Source of the DNA: Bradyrhizobium sp. cir1
GTDB lineage: Bacteria; Pseudomonadota; Alphaproteobacteria; Rhizobiales; Xanthobacteraceae
NCBI RefSeq assembly: GCF_014198245.1
Contig: NZ_JACIHE010000017.1
Coordinates: forward strand, 62,001-126,000
Direction: 5' to 3'
Length of the DNA: 64,000 nucleotides
Under the pieces are notes generated by a model. That model was given only the letters and a program-made list of their open reading frames with translations, did no database searches and was not told the DNA's origin. Shown piece after piece: positions 27,408 through 36,653 of this stretch. The translations under genes were made by a program, and so were the position numbers. Position 1 is the first letter of the stretch. Each line of letters opens with the position of its first letter.

Positions 27408-28250
27408 GTGCACAATGTCGTCTGCATCAAACAGGTTCCGGACTCGGCGCAGATCCGCGTGCACCCCGTGACCAATACAATCATGCGTCAGGGAGTGCCG
27501 ACCATCATTAACCCATATGACCTCTTCGCCCTCGAGGCCGCGCTTGAGCTGCGCGATCGGTTCGGCGGCGAAATTACGGTGCTTACAATGGGACCGCCAT
27601 CGGCGGAAGATTCTTTGCGAAAGGCGCTGACTTACGGCGCTGATCGCGCCGTCCTACTCACCGATCGCTGCTTTGCGGGCTCCGACACCCTGGCCACAAC
27701 GTACGCACTTGCAACAGCCATCCGAAAAATCGGTAAGGAATATGGCCCGACAAACCTCATCTTCACGGGAAAGCAGACCATCGACGGCGATACGGCGCAG
27801 GTTGGGCCCGGCATCGCAAAGCGACTGGGCGTATTGCAGCTAACCTACGTTGCGAAAGTCAGATCCTTAGATCTCGCCGCCCATACAATTGAAGCGGAAC
27901 GACGCTCCGAAGGTGGTGTTCAGGTGCTGCACACGAGGCTGCCGTGTCTGATCACAATGCTGGAGGCAACGAATCAGATTCGGCGCGGCGCGATGCCGGA
28001 TGCCTTGCGTGCCGCACGTGCCCAAATCGTTAAATGGAGCGCAAACGATGCCGGAATCGAAGAGGTCTCCAAATGTGGCCTCAAGGGATCGCCGACCGTC
28101 GTCAAGCGAGTGTTCGCTCCCTCCGCGCGGGCTGAGAAGGCAGCGCTGGTCGACGCCGGCGAGCAACCGGCGCAGGCGTTGATTGACGCTATTTTCAAGC
28201 ATCAGCCGAAGCTCGAAGCCGATCTTGCTGCACTTGTCCGTGACGCTTGA
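27408..28250 (+). CDS. fixA: FixA, electron-transfer flavoprotein beta-type subunit
   Basis: 280 residues from the GTG at 27408 (GGAG 8 bases upstream), reading VHNVVCIKQVPDSAQIRVHP. It is an ETF-beta domain protein with VLTMGPPSAEDSLRKALTYG, FTGKQTIDGDTAQVGPGIAK and LITMLEATNQIRRG. With FixB, FixC and FixX it forms the bifurcating complex that sends electrons to nitrogenase. As in B. japonicum, fixA is separate from fixBCX, which is not in this window. Transcribed from its own sigma54 promoter. Confidence 0.96.
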   Translation: MHNVVCIKQVPDSAQIRVHPVTNTIMRQGVPTIINPYDLFALEAALELRDRFGGEITVLTMGPPSAEDSLRKALTYGADRAVLLTDRCFAGSDTLATTYALATAIRKIGKEYGPTNLIFTGKQTIDGDTAQVGPGIAKRLGVLQLTYVAKVRSLDLAAHTIEAERRSEGGVQVLHTRLPCLITMLEATNQIRRGAMPDALRAARAQIVKWSANDAGIEEVSKCGLKGSPTVVKRVFAPSARAEKAALVDAGEQPAQALIDAIFKHQPKLEADLAALVRDA

Positions 28251-29349
28251 TCCGAGCGAAACGGCCCAAGATGTACCAGCACCATGAGGCACCCGCGTCC
28301 AGTGAGCGCGCAAGATGTAGCTAGGCATCTCAGAACGCGACCATTCTGGTCCAGGGCGTTTCTTCGATTGCTCGCGATCACCTGGGACCGCATGTTCCGT
28401 AGGCCACGTGATGGCTCGATCGATGCCCCGAGTTGACCGCGATTGTCAGGCGCATCGACAAAGGGCCGCGCATGCGTCCCGATCCCACTATATGGCCGTG
28501 TTCGACGGCGTTGAGGCGACTGCTTCGCGCGTAGTTGTCACGAGCGAAGACGGATTACGTCAGCGGCCGGGATCACCATGCTAGCGCCCGAACCCCGAAA
28601 GGCTTGTCGCGCTGTTCAGGGCGTGAAGCCCACCTGTGTGGCACTCTGGACCAATCTCCGCGATTCAACATCCCTAAACCCATTGTGAGTGGCGGCTGGC
28701 TCTTCCGTCTGGTGTCCGACGGCCGTGCAAGCGCTGTCAGGTTCAATACACTTGCAATGAGGAATCGGTCGCGATTTTGTCGATGTATTCAGAATCTGTG
28801 GAGTGAGTGCACGAGTTGGCACGGTGATTGCTGTAAGCGTGCAAGAAGACAGCGTGGTGGCACTCGCGAACGTGAAACATAGGGGCGGTCTCTTTGAGAA
28901 GCTCGCGCCGGCCAGCAGCCCGCATTACGCGCAGCTTGCGGCCGAAGGCCCCAAGAGCCAGGTAGATGCGGATAGTCCTTGCAATGCTGTACGAAGCTCA
29001 TAGCGGTTCGATCAACTGGCAGGAGCAGCAACCGCGAGTGCCTGCGCGGCGCAATATCTCACCATACGCTGCAAGCGAATGCTGTGGAATTCGCGGCATC
29101 GGACTTTTCGTGCACCGGAATCCGTCTGGATCGCCGCCGCTCAGTTGATCTACGCTTTCCCTTCGATGCGGGTGAGCGGCACTGAGCATGCCGCTGTCTG
29201 CTACCTTCGAAGGTGGCCACCAAGAATTCGCCTGGATGGCGAACGCGAACACAAGCCCATCGAAACCAACGAACTCGCGGTAGCCAATAGTTGGCCGGGA
29301 TACGAAGCTGCTCCCTCAAGGACCATTCTCTCCTCATCTCCAGGGTCAA
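28251..29349. other. gene-poor region after fixA
   Basis: Nearly 1.1 kb without a convincing frame. The open stretches are short, mutually overlapping and Arg/Ser-rich. I see no tRNA, repeat, nod box or sigma54 signal before the gene at 29350. Confidence 0.45.
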
Positions 29350-30573
29350 ATGACATCTCAAGCGTCTCGATTTACACCCGACCAGCCTCCGCAAATATGC
29401 TGCGAGTATTTGACTGAGCACGCGCGAGCCCTGTTCGGCCCGCACCCGTTCGCTGTGGAGATGTCCGAGGACCAGGTCGCTAGCCTGCTGCCTGAATATC
29501 TGGCGATGTCACAGGCCTTTCCATACCTGCAGGCGGGGTCGCAACGGGATCTCATATTCGATGCAATGAATCACAATCGAGATCTTGCGAGGGACATTGA
29601 ACTGACCAGCGTGGTCGGAAATTTCATCTGTTGGGATGAGACGGGCGGTTATGGCCAAATTCTCCAGGGCGGCAAGGCGGCGCTACCCGATATTCTGGTG
29701 ACTGAGAACTTCCACTCCAACTTGTTTAGAAAGGATGCGTCTCAACTACTCGGCAGAGCAATACGGCCCAACTACAGCGCCACGACGAAGCAATACCTGC
29801 ATTCGCTCTATGCCGGATTGTCATCGAAAGATCCCTTAGTGCGTTGCGCCTACATGGTCGCTTTTGAGCTACATGCTGCGGACATGATCCAGTCGCTATG
29901 GACCACTCTGGTCAAAACCTTTAAGGCGCGGCCTGACGATCTTGAGTACTTCCGCAGCCATGTCGGCGGAGAAGATCCCGCGGAGAAGTATCACGGAGAA
30001 ATGACAGGCCGGCTGATTGGCGAACTTATCCCGGCTGACCGTAATAACCGCTTTTTAGATGAATTCGATCGAGCCTATCGGCTCAGCCTACAGTGGTGCC
30101 GCGATCTGCTCCGAATTGTCTCACTTAAGGGAGATGATCACTCAGAGATCGAACACCATGGCCGTTGTCATTGTGGTTCTGTCAAGTTCTACGTCAAAGC
30201 ACCGCGAGAGCTCTCTGCGGTTCGATGCAATTGCTCAATCTGCCAAATGTCTGGATTTCTGCACTTGCTCGTAGCTGGCAATAAGCTTGGCATTGAGTGC
30301 GGCGAAGAATTCCTCACGGCGTATCAGTTCAACAAGAACATCGCTCGGCACACGTTTTGCCGGGTTTGCGGCATAAAGCCATTCTATAGGCCGCGGTCGA
30401 ACCCCGCCGGATTCAGCGTAAATATTCGATGCCTCGATAAAAGGACCATCGAACGCATAACAGTAAGAGAGTTCGATGGCGAGCATTGGGACCAAGCATT
30501 CCGCTCGATGCAGCAGGACCTTCAGCCCTGCGTTGAAGACAGACCCCGGAGTGAACTCGAATGGCGCGCGTAA
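29350..30573 (+). CDS. helical (heme-oxygenase-like?) putative oxidase fused to a C-terminal GFA zinc domain
   Basis: 407 residues. An AGGG element 7 bases upstream supports the ATG at 29350. Residues about 20-255 are all-helical, with conserved-looking acidic/His positions (E173-x-H175 in AFELHAADMI; H204, E208/D209 and H215 in FRSHVGGEDPAEKYHGEMT). These recall the metal ligands of heme-oxygenase-like diiron oxidases, but I cannot confirm the fold. Residues 271-400 are a GFA/CENP-V-type zinc domain: C273-x-C275, C293-x-C295-x2-C298, C337-x2-C340 (GRCHCGSVKF, CNCSICQMSG, FCRVCGIKPF). I know no characterised protein with this fusion. It overlaps the next gene, a second iron oxygenase, by 13 bases, so the two are co-translated. 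Confidence 0.75.
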   Translation: MTSQASRFTPDQPPQICCEYLTEHARALFGPHPFAVEMSEDQVASLLPEYLAMSQAFPYLQAGSQRDLIFDAMNHNRDLARDIELTSVVGNFICWDETGGYGQILQGGKAALPDILVTENFHSNLFRKDASQLLGRAIRPNYSATTKQYLHSLYAGLSSKDPLVRCAYMVAFELHAADMIQSLWTTLVKTFKARPDDLEYFRSHVGGEDPAEKYHGEMTGRLIGELIPADRNNRFLDEFDRAYRLSLQWCRDLLRIVSLKGDDHSEIEHHGRCHCGSVKFYVKAPRELSAVRCNCSICQMSGFLHLLVAGNKLGIECGEEFLTAYQFNKNIARHTFCRVCGIKPFYRPRSNPAGFSVNIRCLDKRTIERITVREFDGEHWDQAFRSMQQDLQPCVEDRPRSELEWRA

Positions 30574-31238
30574 TGAATCATAAATCCCGTCTGCTTTCAG
30601 AAGAAGCTTTGACAAAATACCGCATAGAGCTGTTGGTAAAGGGGACGGTCGTGATCGGCCCCCAGATATTGTTCACCCAAGAGGACTTGGCTAAGATCGA
30701 TCAGCTGCAGGCTGAGATTTCCGAAGAAGAAGTGAGGGTGGGAGATGCCGGCGACTCGCACAATGTTTTCGTCAAGCGCGTGAGGGTCGACCCGCCCGGC
30801 CGCGCTCCTAGCGACGCGAGCGGTGCAGCTCCAGGGCAGATCATGGAACTACTTGAAAGGAAAGACCGCAGCTTCGCGCTAAGAAAAATTTTGGGAGCCA
30901 CGTCGGATTACATGATTCGCCGATGCCAAATGCATCGGATGCCGCCTGGTTCCTTTGTTGGCATTCATCTGGATGCTGCGAGCGACCCTGATTTCGAGTA
31001 CGCGGTGATTGTGCAGCTGGCGAGGGACTTCGAGGGGGGTGAGTTCGTGGTATATCCAAACGGGTACGAACACCAGGTATTCCGACCGCCATTTGGCGCC
31101 GTGCTTATCACCACATGTAAGCTCCGGCACGAGGTGAAGCCTGTGCTGTCCGGCGAGCGCCGATCGCTGGTCTACTTCTGTTCAAAACGCAGCGGCGCGA
31201 ACCGCCGGATCATCGAAAGTTCTACCGCTGGCGTATGA
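30561..31238 (+). CDS. 2-oxoglutarate/Fe(II)-dependent oxygenase (prolyl-4-hydroxylase-like)
   Basis: 225 residues from the ATG at 30561, 9 bases after GGAG. A second ATG at 30573 overlaps the upstream TAA. The C-terminal half is a double-stranded beta-helix with the iron triad H136-x-D138 (SFVGIHLDAASDPDFEY) and H190 (CKLRHEVKP), plus the 2OG-binding Arg200/201 (SGERRSLVYF). FEGGEFVVYP is the standard strand between them. The N-terminal 110 residues are helical and unassigned. Substrate unknown; free or carrier-bound amino acids are usual for this group. Together with the upstream fusion and the ATP-grasp gene it suggests a small-molecule or peptide-tailoring pathway. Confidence 0.85.
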   Translation: MARVMNHKSRLLSEEALTKYRIELLVKGTVVIGPQILFTQEDLAKIDQLQAEISEEEVRVGDAGDSHNVFVKRVRVDPPGRAPSDASGAAPGQIMELLERKDRSFALRKILGATSDYMIRRCQMHRMPPGSFVGIHLDAASDPDFEYAVIVQLARDFEGGEFVVYPNGYEHQVFRPPFGAVLITTCKLRHEVKPVLSGERRSLVYFCSKRSGANRRIIESSTAGV

Positions 31239-31994
31239 GGCGGGGTGGCCGAAATTCGCTTTCGAGTGAACTTGGTAAGGGGGAGCTCTCAGGAGAGGGG
31301 GGAGCTTGGCCATCTTGTGTCACTGTCCCCCCGCAAAGGCAGCCAGGGCGATGAGCATGTGGAAGAAGAGTTGCAACGGAGAGCCGGATCTCGCCGCCAA
31401 GACCCGATTCGTTCAACCTGCGCGTGCCCAGCTGCTGCGCTTGATCCGAGCCGGAGCGACCGCGTACAAACCTTCCAGCAGATCGTCAATGATCAGGATT
31501 GCAACGATGCCGCCTGTTCGTGCCCGGGAACGATGCTGGCGTTACTGGCGGCGGCGCCCACTTGTCGCTTCTGTTGGTTGTTCGGCGCGTGCCACCGCGC
31601 CGGTTGCCTATCACTTTGACTCCGCCTGGTCTTCCAACAGTACCGTTGCAGAACAGCTCGCAGCACGTCTGGGCTTCCGCCTGCAAGCGGCCCGCTGGCC
31701 CGGCAGCAGAACGGCCATGATTGCGGGGTCTACGTGGTAGAGGCGACGCGAGCGCTGATTGGACGATTGGCGCGGGGCGAGCGGCCAGACAATGAGCCGC
31801 TGCACCTCGAGCACCTCATCGCCGATCGGCCAGCCCTTCAGGAGCGACTTAAGGGCGGTCGCGATTGGAGCGGACAGAGCTTGAGCTAGACGAGGCAAAC
31901 ATTCACGTCGCGTCGTCAGGTACCGCGCGCGATCGAAAGCAGGGACAAGTTCCGATGAATTGAGCGGTTGAAGATATGGTCGCTGTGATCTCTA
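31239..31994. other. spacer between convergent genes
   Basis: About 750 bases between the plus-strand oxygenase and the minus-strand ATP-grasp gene, which converge here. Small frames on both strands are not protein-like. A minus frame at 31611-31898 (ALSAPIATALKSLLKGWPIG) could be a remnant, but I cannot identify it. Confidence 0.4.
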
Positions 31995-33311
31995 TCAAAC
32001 CATTCGCAGTAGGTGGTGCTGTAGATCGCGGGCCGCGGCCCTATCGCGCGCAATCACAAGGCACTCCACCGTGCCAGCCTCTTGGTCGGCGGCAAGCGGG
32101 ATCACGCCCTCCTTGCGTGTGCGGTCGAACAGAAATCCTTCCCTGACCAAACGATCATGCGCTATTTGGAGGGATCCTGATCGAACATTTCTTACGGATA
32201 AAATAACGTTGCAACCGGAATAGTCGAAGCCCAGCAGCCGGACGGCAATGCTATGTAACACCGAGCCGCCACCCCAACGGCCGTTCGCTTCATTAAACAG
32301 CAACCGTCCGTCAGTAGCGAAAATGGCGTCAATGTTGATCATTCCGCGATATCCCAGGTTTCGCGCAAGCGCCACAAATCGGTATGCATGCGCCTGGGCA
32401 GTCAACCATTGCTCGTTCCCGAGGTCGCTTGGAAGCTCAAGTCCTGTCCAGATCAGAGCTCTTTCAGATCGATCCGCGCTTTTACGCAGTCGTATGTTTC
32501 CACTGTTCCTGAAAACGATTGAACCATCATCCTCAATTTCATACTCGAGATAGAACAAAGACTTCGCCAGGTGGTACGACTCCACGACCAGCGTCTTACA
32601 GGATGCCGTTGTCATCTCAGACCAAAGCGCGTCAGGATCAAACGACGGCCATGGAATCCGCCGGGTATCTCTTGCCCCAGGTAGTGGATCGCTTTCATTG
32701 CCGGTCAGAATGACATTTCCGACCCCACCGGCTCCATTGTCCAGCTTTACAATGACGCTGCCGGTCTGGGTTCTGAGCGAAGCGACCGCTCTGAATAGTT
32801 CGTTTGAGTCCGTCGTGACAGATCCATTGGGCAGCGGAAGTGCGACGCTTGTCGCCAATTGACGGAAGTGGCTCTTGCGATTCAACAGATCAGGCCCTCG
32901 CTGCAGAGCGAAGTCGTCGCCGGTCTGCGGTATGCCCAGCATGGCCGCCAGGCGTGCGACGCCTTCAGTAGAGTAGCAGGGATACAATCGCCAGGTTGAG
33001 TTCTGACGAATATGTCTGGCGATTCGCTCAACAACAGTCTTGGACAGGAGTGTGCAATCATCAAGGACCGGCGATTGGCTGCCGCCTTGAGGTACAAGCA
33101 GACAGAGACTCGATGCGTCGAAATCGAGCGTCGCGCCAATGAAGGATAGCAGATCCGCCGGGATGACTACCGGGGAGACTATCAGGTCACCCTCATGAGC
33201 AAACCACGCTGAACGGTATGCCGAGTTGGCGGCCAGCGAAAGTTGAGCTGGTGTCAGATCGGCGCCCGACATTTGAGCCGTACCGGCATTCATGATCAGG
33301 ATCCGCGGCAT
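31995..33311 (-). CDS. pre-ATP-grasp/ATP-grasp ligase, PGM1-like peptide ligase
   Basis: 438 residues. The first about 130 form a pre-ATP-grasp domain (MPRILIMNAGTAQMSGADLT, AYRSAWFAHEGDLIVSPVVI). The ATP-grasp fold follows: SVIVKLDNGAGGVGN (ATP-binding loop), FYLEYEIEDDGSIVF and a metal/ATP motif in RLLFNEANGRWGGGSVLHS (Glu and Asn ligands). The last about 70 residues (EGVIPLAADQEAGTVECLVI) fit the small C-terminal domain seen in pheganomycin PGM1-type amide ligases. It should join a carboxylate to an amine by acyl-phosphate chemistry. An acyl-adenylating enzyme fragment lies just upstream on the same strand, so the two were probably one operon. Substrates unknown. Confidence 0.78.
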   Translation of the reverse strand: MPRILIMNAGTAQMSGADLTPAQLSLAANSAYRSAWFAHEGDLIVSPVVIPADLLSFIGATLDFDASSLCLLVPQGGSQSPVLDDCTLLSKTVVERIARHIRQNSTWRLYPCYSTEGVARLAAMLGIPQTGDDFALQRGPDLLNRKSHFRQLATSVALPLPNGSVTTDSNELFRAVASLRTQTGSVIVKLDNGAGGVGNVILTGNESDPLPGARDTRRIPWPSFDPDALWSEMTTASCKTLVVESYHLAKSLFYLEYEIEDDGSIVFRNSGNIRLRKSADRSERALIWTGLELPSDLGNEQWLTAQAHAYRFVALARNLGYRGMINIDAIFATDGRLLFNEANGRWGGGSVLHSIAVRLLGFDYSGCNVILSVRNVRSGSLQIAHDRLVREGFLFDRTRKEGVIPLAADQEAGTVECLVIARDRAAARDLQHHLLRMV

Positions 33312-33457
33312 CCGCGACCTCCGGACATTTGGACGCGATCAGAAAGGGATCGTGATGCAACAATGCTGAACTTGCTGCGCCGTGGTGAGGCACTGAGCGA
33401 AGCTTGATTTCGCCCGGTCCTGCTCCGAGAGAGGATAGGTCGGTGCTTGCTCATCGA

Positions 33458-33676
33458 CCATTGCAGCCTCAGAAAATTCGGCCTGCTGAAGCTGAGGATC
33501 GCTATCCGCTCTCCCTGCTGCACGCCGAGCTGATTGAAGGCGCGAGCGATACGCTCAGTCTGTCGGTTGAGGCTGACGTAGCTGAGAGGCTGCTCTTCGA
33601 AATGGATCGCAGTCTTGTCGCGAGCATACGTAGCGTTTCGGTCGATCAGGCTGCAGAGATCCAACGACCTATTCAT
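33458..33676 (-). pseudogene. truncated AMP-dependent acyl ligase, N-terminal fragment
   Basis: The frame from the ATG at 33676 reads MNRSLDLCSLIDRNATYARD, then LSYVSLNRQTERIARAFNQL and GVQQGERIAILSFSRPNF. This is the N-terminal signature of AMP-forming acyl-CoA synthetases and NRPS adenylation domains, up to about residue 70. Homology stops there and the frame turns into unrelated sequence reaching the ATP-grasp gene. An internal deletion removed the remaining 400 or more residues, including the AMP-binding core. Confidence 0.65.
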
Positions 33677-33800
33677 GCGCCTCACGCCCGCATATTACGT
33701 TTCCGCCGCAACCCTGAATTGCTTGGCGAGGCCCCGATCACGTGATTCGGTTGGCCCTTGTACAGGCTATGATCACACGGCCTTGGAAGGATGATGGTTC

Positions 33801-34085
33801 TCATGGGTTGCGAACAATGGATATTGCTTGAGGCATCTCGGCCGATTGATCACTCTCTCTGTTCTGCTGGGCAGCGGTCGTGTGCATCTGTCCGTAGTGA
33901 TAAAAACACCACGAAGACAGTTTCTTGCCGCGTCTTTGATATACAGGCTCGCCGCACATATAGGCCTCTCTGGCATCTCCATCTTTGAAGCCGATGATGC
34001 AACGGCATTGGCCTTCAATATGGTCGATCAACAGGACCTTCTTGAGGCCGTCGGGCTCTTTCAACTTGCTGCTCCATAATGCCAA
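33801..34085 (-). CDS. GcrA-like small protein
   Basis: 94 residues if started at the TTG at 34085 (GAAGA just upstream). The body reads KVLLIDHIEGQCRCIIGFKD, EAYMCGEPV and KKLSSWCFYHYGQMH. The C-x-C, ..C-G-x-P.., ..W-C-x2-H spacing is that of the C-terminal zinc-like module of GcrA cell-cycle regulators of alphaproteobacteria. The N-terminal DNA-binding HTH of GcrA is missing, so this is either a stand-alone module or a fragment. The NolA-type promoter at 34596 points at it from about 510 bases away. Confidence 0.45.
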   Translation of the reverse strand: MALWSSKLKEPDGLKKVLLIDHIEGQCRCIIGFKDGDAREAYMCGEPVYQRRGKKLSSWCFYHYGQMHTTAAQQNRESDQSAEMPQAISIVRNP

Positions 34086-35039
34086 GCAGTATCTTCCAAT
34101 GTCGCGCTGGTCACGCGGAGCGACAATTGCAGCTCGGAGTCTTTGAGAACCTGCGCGGGGCCGCCGTCTGTCGCACCTTTGCGCGATGAGAATGCCTTGC
34201 CACCATGGCAAAGCAGTAACAGAGCGGAAAGCCGGTTCGGCGAACTGATTTTGGCGCGGTGTCGAGCCAGAGGAGGGGATTGATTGAGATTCGGGAAGCA
34301 GCGTCCCCCACTTAGGGGTTTCGGATGGGGTCTACGTCGCTCAATTCTGACCTCGTCGGCTCTCTGGTGCCCCGGGCCAGAACAGCCACGTAGTCTCGCT
34401 TCCGGAATGGCGAGCCTTTCAAAGCTACGCTCGAGCCATAGCGCCGCAATTGGGACTCGCTGCAGAACCCTTCCGACCGACCCGCCACGGGGGATGAGGA
34501 TCCTGACTGACCATGGGGACGAGGATCTGACCAGTTGAGACATTCGCAATCCTTCACAATCCCGGCGGCAGACCGAGATAGCTGCCCACCTCAAAATCGT
34601 ACAACTTAACGTTACGTCCGATTCAAGCCCTTTTATGCAGCCTGTGTACGTGGCCAAGCTCTCAAATCGGGCCGCCGTCCGGTCTCGTGTCGCACGCATT
34701 CGGCGCGGCGATTTGCGTCAAGAAAGTTCGTCTCCCTTTGATCAGGGCCGCTGCCGATAAGCCTATTCCCGGAAACCGCCCTTTTGCGACCAAGTGCTCA
34801 CTACCTTTGCAGCCGATTGCCCCCCTGACCTCGCTGCCGTCATCGGATAGCTCGGTCACTTCTATCCGACGCTGATTTGCAATGCGAAATCCGGCATGCG
34901 GCCGATAGTTTTCGATGAGGTCGTCCTGACGGGGGCGCAGCCTGTAGTCCTTTGGGAGGGCGAAGAACGGTCCTGCGAATGTGCCGGCGGCCGTCAATCA
35001 AACGCACGTCGCGGTCACTGACTTCGTCTGGCGCCGAGA
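34086..35039. other. region with the NolA-type promoter (d) and no certain gene
   Basis: A minus-strand frame at 34662-34997 (111 codons, RRIEVTELSDDGSEVRGAIG) and another running through 34061-34530 are open but unrecognised. The second starts shortly after promoter (d), with MSQLVRSSSPWSVRILIPRG, and would be its first possible product. I would not call either one a gene without comparative data. Confidence 0.4.
34596..34626 (-). promoter_or_regulatory. candidate NolA box / MerR-class promoter (d)
   Basis: On the minus strand: -35 TTGAAT, a 19-bp spacer, -10 TACGAT, preceded by the A-rich AAAAGGGC block shared by several copies. All invariant spacer positions are present. The gene it serves is unclear. 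The nearest recognisable downstream frame is the GcrA-like gene. Confidence 0.65.
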
Positions 35040-36164
35040 TTATTGCAGCGTCTGATAGAGGCGGTACAGCAGCCGCGCGCGAGGTTCAATCGACGAGATG
35101 TAGAGTTGCTCATAACGCGTATGCGCGCCCTTGCCGTCAACGCCAAGGCCATCAAGGGTCGCGGTATACGGCGCGGTGAAATTGCTGTCGGAGCCGCCGC
35201 CGCTGAACGCGTCGAGCAGCTCGAAGCCAAGTTCGGCGGCGAGCGTTTTGGCGTGCGCGTAAAGTGCGACACCGGCGCTGGTCTTCTCATATGGCGGACG
35301 GTTCAATTCGCCTGATACCTTCACGCTGACGCCCTCAGTGCGCGAGGTGATGCCGAGAATCTGCGGCACCAGCTCGTCGGCATGGGCCATGGTCGGGACG
35401 CGCATGTCGACTTGCGCATAGGCCAGTTCCGCGACGACGTTGGGCCTGGTGCCGCCGCGGACGACCCCGACATTGACGGTGATACCGCGCGTGAGATCGT
35501 TCATCGCCTCCAGCGTCTGGATCACATGGGCGAGTTCCCGGATCGCGCTGCGGCCGTCCTCGGGCCGCGTACCTGCATGCGCGGGAGCGCCCTTGATGAA
35601 TACGTCAAAGCGCGCAACGCCCTTGCGCCCCGTGACGACCTTGCCCCCGTCGCGCGCCGGCTCGGTCACCAGTACGTATTTGGCCTTGCGGCCCTCGGCC
35701 TCGATCAGCTCGCGCGAGGTTCGGCTGCCGATCTCTTCGTCCGAGACGTAGAGGTGCGTGATGCCGAGCGGCGGGCGTGCATCATCGGCGCAGATTTGCC
35801 GGAATGCGTGATAGGCGAGGTAGGCACCGCCTTTCATGTCGTAGATGCCGGGGCCGAACGCACGGTCGCCCTCGATCTTGAATGGTAGCCGTTCGATGGA
35901 TCCCATCGGATGAACTGTATCGAGATGGCTCAACACCAGAATGCCCGGTACGCCCTGCCCCCAAGAAGAGCGGGTGACCAAATGATCGCCGCAGCCGTCA
36001 CGCCCCGCAACGCGCTCGACGCTGGCCGGCAGGTCGCGATAACCTGCTGCGACAACATCAGCCAGTTTGTTGATCTGATCTGGTCGCTCCGTCGGAGATT
36101 CGATCAGGACCCAGCGGCGAATGCCCTCGAGAATCGGTGCGATTTCGAACGCGTTGCTGGACAT
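35040..36164 (-). CDS. M20-family metallopeptidase (glutamate carboxypeptidase-like)
   Basis: 374 residues from the ATG at 36164 (MSSNAFEIAPILEGIRRWVL). An in-frame ATG 33 bases upstream is possible. Zinc-site motifs: LVLSHLDTVHPMG (His, catalytic Asp), YDMKGGAYLAYHA (bridging Asp) and YVSDEEIGSRTSRELIEAEG (general-base Glu pair). A dimerisation domain follows (GRKGVARFDVFIKGAPAHAG) and the C-terminal SGGGSDSNFTAPYT carries the last ligands in this family. CPG2-type enzymes hydrolyse N-acyl amino acids, folates or amino-acid conjugates. A role in hydrolysing plant hormone conjugates would be a guess. It is monocistronic in appearance. Confidence 0.9.
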   Translation of the reverse strand: MSSNAFEIAPILEGIRRWVLIESPTERPDQINKLADVVAAGYRDLPASVERVAGRDGCGDHLVTRSSWGQGVPGILVLSHLDTVHPMGSIERLPFKIEGDRAFGPGIYDMKGGAYLAYHAFRQICADDARPPLGITHLYVSDEEIGSRTSRELIEAEGRKAKYVLVTEPARDGGKVVTGRKGVARFDVFIKGAPAHAGTRPEDGRSAIRELAHVIQTLEAMNDLTRGITVNVGVVRGGTRPNVVAELAYAQVDMRVPTMAHADELVPQILGITSRTEGVSVKVSGELNRPPYEKTSAGVALYAHAKTLAAELGFELLDAFSGGGSDSNFTAPYTATLDGLGVDGKGAHTRYEQLYISSIEPRARLLYRLYQTLQ

Positions 36165-36653
36165 AGTTGTCTGACGCCTTTGAATTCGACTTCTCATCGC
36201 TTCTGCAAGATCATGACATCACCATGTACTCACATCGGAATCGAGCCCCAAGATCTAGAGAAGCGCCAACCGTTGTGACCCGGGGCGTGCCTCTGGACTC
36301 GATCCTGCTGCGGCAACGAAACTACTCGCCTGTCGATCACAACTGATCTACCAAAGCTGGTAGTTTTCGACGAGATTATGCAGCCGAGGCCGTACTGGAG
36401 TGGACGGTCTGGTGAGCTGTGGTTGGTTATGGTCAGGACTTTACTGCGATATCGGCACAAACGCATTGTCCTGACCAGGTAACCCGCACGCCTCTCGACG
36501 CGGAAGGTCGCAGACCGGCGCAAGCATAGCAGGACAGGCGAAGCGCCGAAATCGCCGGAGCTGATAAGACCTTTCAATACGAGCTCTAATCTGTGAAACC
36601 AGTCGCAGCCCGGGCAATTGTTCGATCCGACCGGATCTGCGCAAAAAGCGCAA
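36165..36653. other. spacer between peptidase and flavin reductase genes
   Basis: No recognisable gene or site. The open minus frame at 36230-36661 overlaps the flavin reductase stop and is not protein-like. Confidence 0.4.
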
